Below, in pieces: positions 8,351 to 10,060 of a stretch of DNA of 10,060 bases. A program made the translations under genes and the position numbers. This stretch comes from Euperipatoides rowelli. Its lineage: Eukaryota > Onychophora > Udeonychophora > Euonychophora > Peripatopsidae. How positions within the stretch are numbered: position 1 is the first letter of the stretch; each line of letters begins with the position of its first letter. The stretch lies in NCBI GenBank assembly GCA_003024985.2, contig PXIH01S0006889.1; one strand, given 5' to 3'. Under the pieces are notes generated by a model. The model made no database searches, had not been told where the DNA came from, and saw only the letters and a program-made list of their open reading frames with translations.

Positions 8351-8413
8351 AATGGCAGCACTTTATTAAAATGGCAGTGCTTCGTTATAATGGTTGTGCT
8401 TTATTACAATGGC
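8351..8413. repeat. 19-bp tandem repeat, 3.3 copies
   Basis: AATGG(C/T)(A/T)G begins at 8351, 8370, 8389 and 8408, exactly 19 bases apart. Full units read AATGGCAGCACTTTATTAA, AATGGCAGTGCTTCGTTAT and AATGGTTGTGCTTTATTAC; the fourth stops after AATGGC. The length is fixed although the sequence has diverged by several bases between units. Confidence 0.8.
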
Positions 8414-8771
8414 AAAATCAATAGGCAAAGTAGGTAAGGTATGTGAAAACTTTAACAAAGCATTATTAAGAACAGGTAAAAAAATCATTAAATAGAAATT
8501 AAATAATAAAGAAAACGGAATTGGAGGAGAGGTTTAAGAAAATAGGCAATAGGTAAAAAAGAAAGAAAAACAATATTATTTGAAATAAAGTATGAAATTA
8601 GATTTTCAATTTAATTTATTATTATAAAAGCAGAAACAAAAGGATGTCTGTCACTGAACACTTATAGATCTTCTACATCAGAGGACGTTACACTGGGCTC
8701 AATTAGTAATGGTATAATCAACTAAACAGACATTCCAAAAAACAATTTCCCCCCGATTATTGCATTTTGAA
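8414..8771. other. AT-rich stretch without recognisable gene
   Basis: A-rich DNA with no open frame or RNA gene. It contains the left copy of a dispersed direct repeat (8454-8472). A moderately GC-richer patch around 8644-8710 shows no coding or regulatory signature I can name. Confidence 0.5.
8454..8472 (+). repeat. Direct repeat, left copy (with 9212-9229)
   Basis: AACAAAGCATTATTAAGAA here and AACAAGCATTATTAAGAA at 9212-9229 differ by a single A. They lie about 757 bases apart in the same orientation and bracket the 14-bp minisatellite. An 18-19-base match at this divergence is more than expected by chance even in AT-rich DNA. It may be an old duplication or a duplicated insertion target. 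Confidence 0.6.
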
Positions 8772-9009
8772 ATTAGATTTGAAACATTTGATTTAAAATT
8801 TTAAAATTTAAATGTTAAGATTTAAACGTTAAGATTTAATTGTTAAGATTTAAACATTAAGATTTGAACTTTAAGATTTAAATGTTAAGATTTAAACGTT
8901 AAGATTTAAACGTTAAGATTTTAACGTTAAGATTCAAACGTTAAGCTTTAAACATTAAAATTTAAACGCTAAGATTTAAATGTTAAAATTTAAATGTTAA
9001 GATTTAAAA
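8772..9009. repeat. 14-bp minisatellite, phase-perfect over 14 copies
   Basis: The consensus is GTTAAGATTTAAAC. Units start at 8814, 8828, 8842 and every 14 bases to 8996 without a single insertion or deletion, although most units carry one to three substitutions (for example GATTTGAAC, GATTCAAAC, GCTTTAAAC). Two further diverged units precede at 8786 and 8800, and an out-of-phase relative (ATTAGATTTGAAAC) lies at 8772. The period is not a multiple of three, so the array is not coding. The spacing of each AACGTT junction is constant. Confidence 0.92.
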
Positions 9010-9519
9010 CAAACAAATGTACGGTAAGCTTATCTAGAACTCGGGATAGTCTCAGTTTTGAGATCATCTGGCCTCTTTTATGGTTCATAATTTTGTCTGG
9101 TTTGAATTTTTTTCCTGTGTTTTATTTTGCCAATAGAAATCTTGTTTTGTATTGTAAGGAATTGATGTGTAATTGCACGTTTATTGATAAAAAAATAAAT
9201 CATTGAGATAAAACAAGCATTATTAAGAATGGGTATCAATTTGCATATTAATGACAAAAAAAATTAATATAAATAGATAGAATAAGGTAGCCTTTCAACG
9301 TTATTCCTAAATGTTCCAGTATGGTTGTATGAAAACACACATTTAGTTTTAAATAAATTATGTTAAAAACACTATGATGAAATCTTAAAAAGTAGAACAA
9401 TTATTTATCGAATGTGCCTAATGTTTATATAGACATTCAAGTTTACCTTTGAAAAATAAAAAAAAAAAAGCAAAAAGAAGACGCTCTAAATTAGTATTTT
9501 TAAAACTTCCTACCGCATC
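9010..9519. other. AT-rich stretch without recognisable gene
   Basis: It contains the right copy of the 18-base direct repeat (9212-9229) and an A-run at 9457-9468. An open frame of 70 codons starting at 8994 begins inside the minisatellite and has no domain, so it is regarded as chance. Nothing else is recognised. Confidence 0.5.
9212..9229 (+). repeat. Direct repeat, right copy (with 8454-8472)
   Basis: AACAAGCATTATTAAGAA matches the left copy apart from one missing A. The downstream sequences differ (TGGGTATC here, CAGGTAAA there), so similarity is confined to the repeat. Confidence 0.6.
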
Positions 9520-9590
9520 AATATCTTTCACCGGCGACACCCCACCCGCATGTGTGTAAACCATTGGCGGGAATTATTCAATTCCAGGTA
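9520..9590. promoter_or_regulatory. Small CpG/GC island with E2F-like site (candidate)
   Basis: This is one of the few GC-rich patches: CACCGGCGACACCCCACCCGC is followed shortly by CCATTGGCGGGAATT. TTGGCGGGAA at 9564-9573 fits the known E2F/DP binding consensus, and the overlapping ATTGG is an inverted CCAAT core. A CACCC box lies just upstream. Five CpG dinucleotides occur within about 60 bases in otherwise CpG-poor DNA. No first exon is identified next to it, so promoter or enhancer activity is inference. Confidence 0.3.
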
Positions 9591-9714
9591 TCCTCATATT
9601 GTGAAGCACATTTTTAAAGAAGTAAATGAGTTTGTAACTGCAATACTGCAGTAACTAAATGACTGGAAATAACTATCAGAATGTGAACAAATATATCAAC
9701 CAACAAGAAAACTT

Positions 9715-9945
9715 AAAAAAAAAAGTAAAAAAAAAAAAAAAAGAATCTAAATTCAAACTTCAACTGAAAGAAAAAAGGGGGCGGGTAACTAAAAATAAAT
9801 TTTGAACTCTTAGTTTCCTCAATTTTAACTATGCCAAGAAAGAAGACAAAAAAAAAGAAAAGAAAAACAAAGTAATTACTGGTTAACAGAAAGCACATTA
9901 AAAAAAAAGTTATAAAAAAAACTTTTCTGGAAAACATACACTTAT
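9715..9945. repeat. A/purine-rich low-complexity tract
   Basis: Long A-runs (about 9715-9723, 9729-9742, 9849-9857, 9900-9908) alternate with AAAG and GAAA blocks. The opposite strand reads as a Phe-rich pseudo-protein, which comes purely from TTT codons. This is low-complexity DNA, not a gene. Confidence 0.75.
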
Positions 9946-9971
9946 AATTGAATCTACTGCATATACGTACA

Positions 9972-9979
9972 TCTCTCTC

Positions 9980-10060
<81 letters not shown>
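9972..10060. repeat. TC then ATCT microsatellite, open at window end
   Basis: TCTCTCTCTCT at 9972-9982 passes directly into uninterrupted ATCT tetranucleotides from 9983 to the last base, 78 bases or 19.5 units with no substitutions. The absence of interruptions suggests recent expansion. The true length is unknown because the array runs out of the window. Confidence 0.97.

Noticed and set aside
8814-9009. Telomere-like or CRISPR-like array
   Set aside because: The 14-bp unit is not a known telomere repeat, and there are no unique spacers between direct repeats.
8994-9206. 70-codon open frame on the + strand
   Set aside because: Its start lies inside the 14-bp minisatellite and the translation has no recognisable features.
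9713-9937. 74-codon open frame on the - strand, Phe-rich
   Set aside because: It is the reverse reading of A-runs (TTT codons); low complexity, not a membrane protein.

Overview
The window reads as non-coding DNA from a nuclear eukaryotic genome, most likely an invertebrate animal, though the species cannot be fixed from sequence alone. It is very AT-rich by eye, full of homopolymer A/T runs, microsatellite and minisatellite arrays and inverted-repeat elements, and has no long open reading frame (the longest is 93 codons with no recognisable domain). There is no bacterial-style gene density, no rRNA or tRNA, no CRISPR array and no recognisable viral gene. One base is ambiguous (N at 3917). 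I annotate no protein-coding gene; the content is repeats, two MITE-like elements and a few possible regulatory or structured sites.

Layout. 1-40: a short G-rich 20-bp duplication. 41-940: AT-rich unique sequence. 941-1337: a foldback, MITE-like element whose left arm has been lengthened by about six tandem copies of a ~30-bp unit. 1338-2076: AT-rich unique sequence. 2077 to about 3300: a degenerate tandem satellite with a ~345-bp unit (two near-full copies, one copy with two internal deletions, one partial copy). The partial copy is interrupted at 2965-3254 by a second, unrelated MITE-like element with ~40-bp terminal inverted repeats. 3300-4300: mixed sequence with a weak exon-like segment (3435-3487), a 36-bp duplication (3938-3989) and a compound hairpin (4119-4181). 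4310-5137: a second satellite, six copies of a ~134-bp unit, each with a T-run/A-run block and up to two TGATG-T-CATCA-type palindromes. 5138-8350: mostly featureless AT-rich DNA with a perfect 20-bp palindrome, several hairpins and scattered repeated words. 8351-8413: a 19-bp tandem repeat. 8772-9009: a 14-bp minisatellite, phase-perfect over its last 14 copies, in a segment bracketed by an 18-19-bp direct repeat. 9520-9590: a small CpG/GC-rich island with an E2F-like site. 9715-9945: A/purine-rich low complexity. 9972-10060: a TC/ATCT microsatellite running off the window.

No genes are seen working together. What can be read is history: satellite expansion, transposon insertion into a satellite copy, tandem growth inside one arm of a foldback element, and later decay. 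The best candidates for something undescribed are the foldback element with the amplified arm, the nested MITE with its probable target-site duplication, and the ~134-bp palindrome-bearing satellite next to a compound hairpin, which could belong to a Helitron/HINE-like non-autonomous element.
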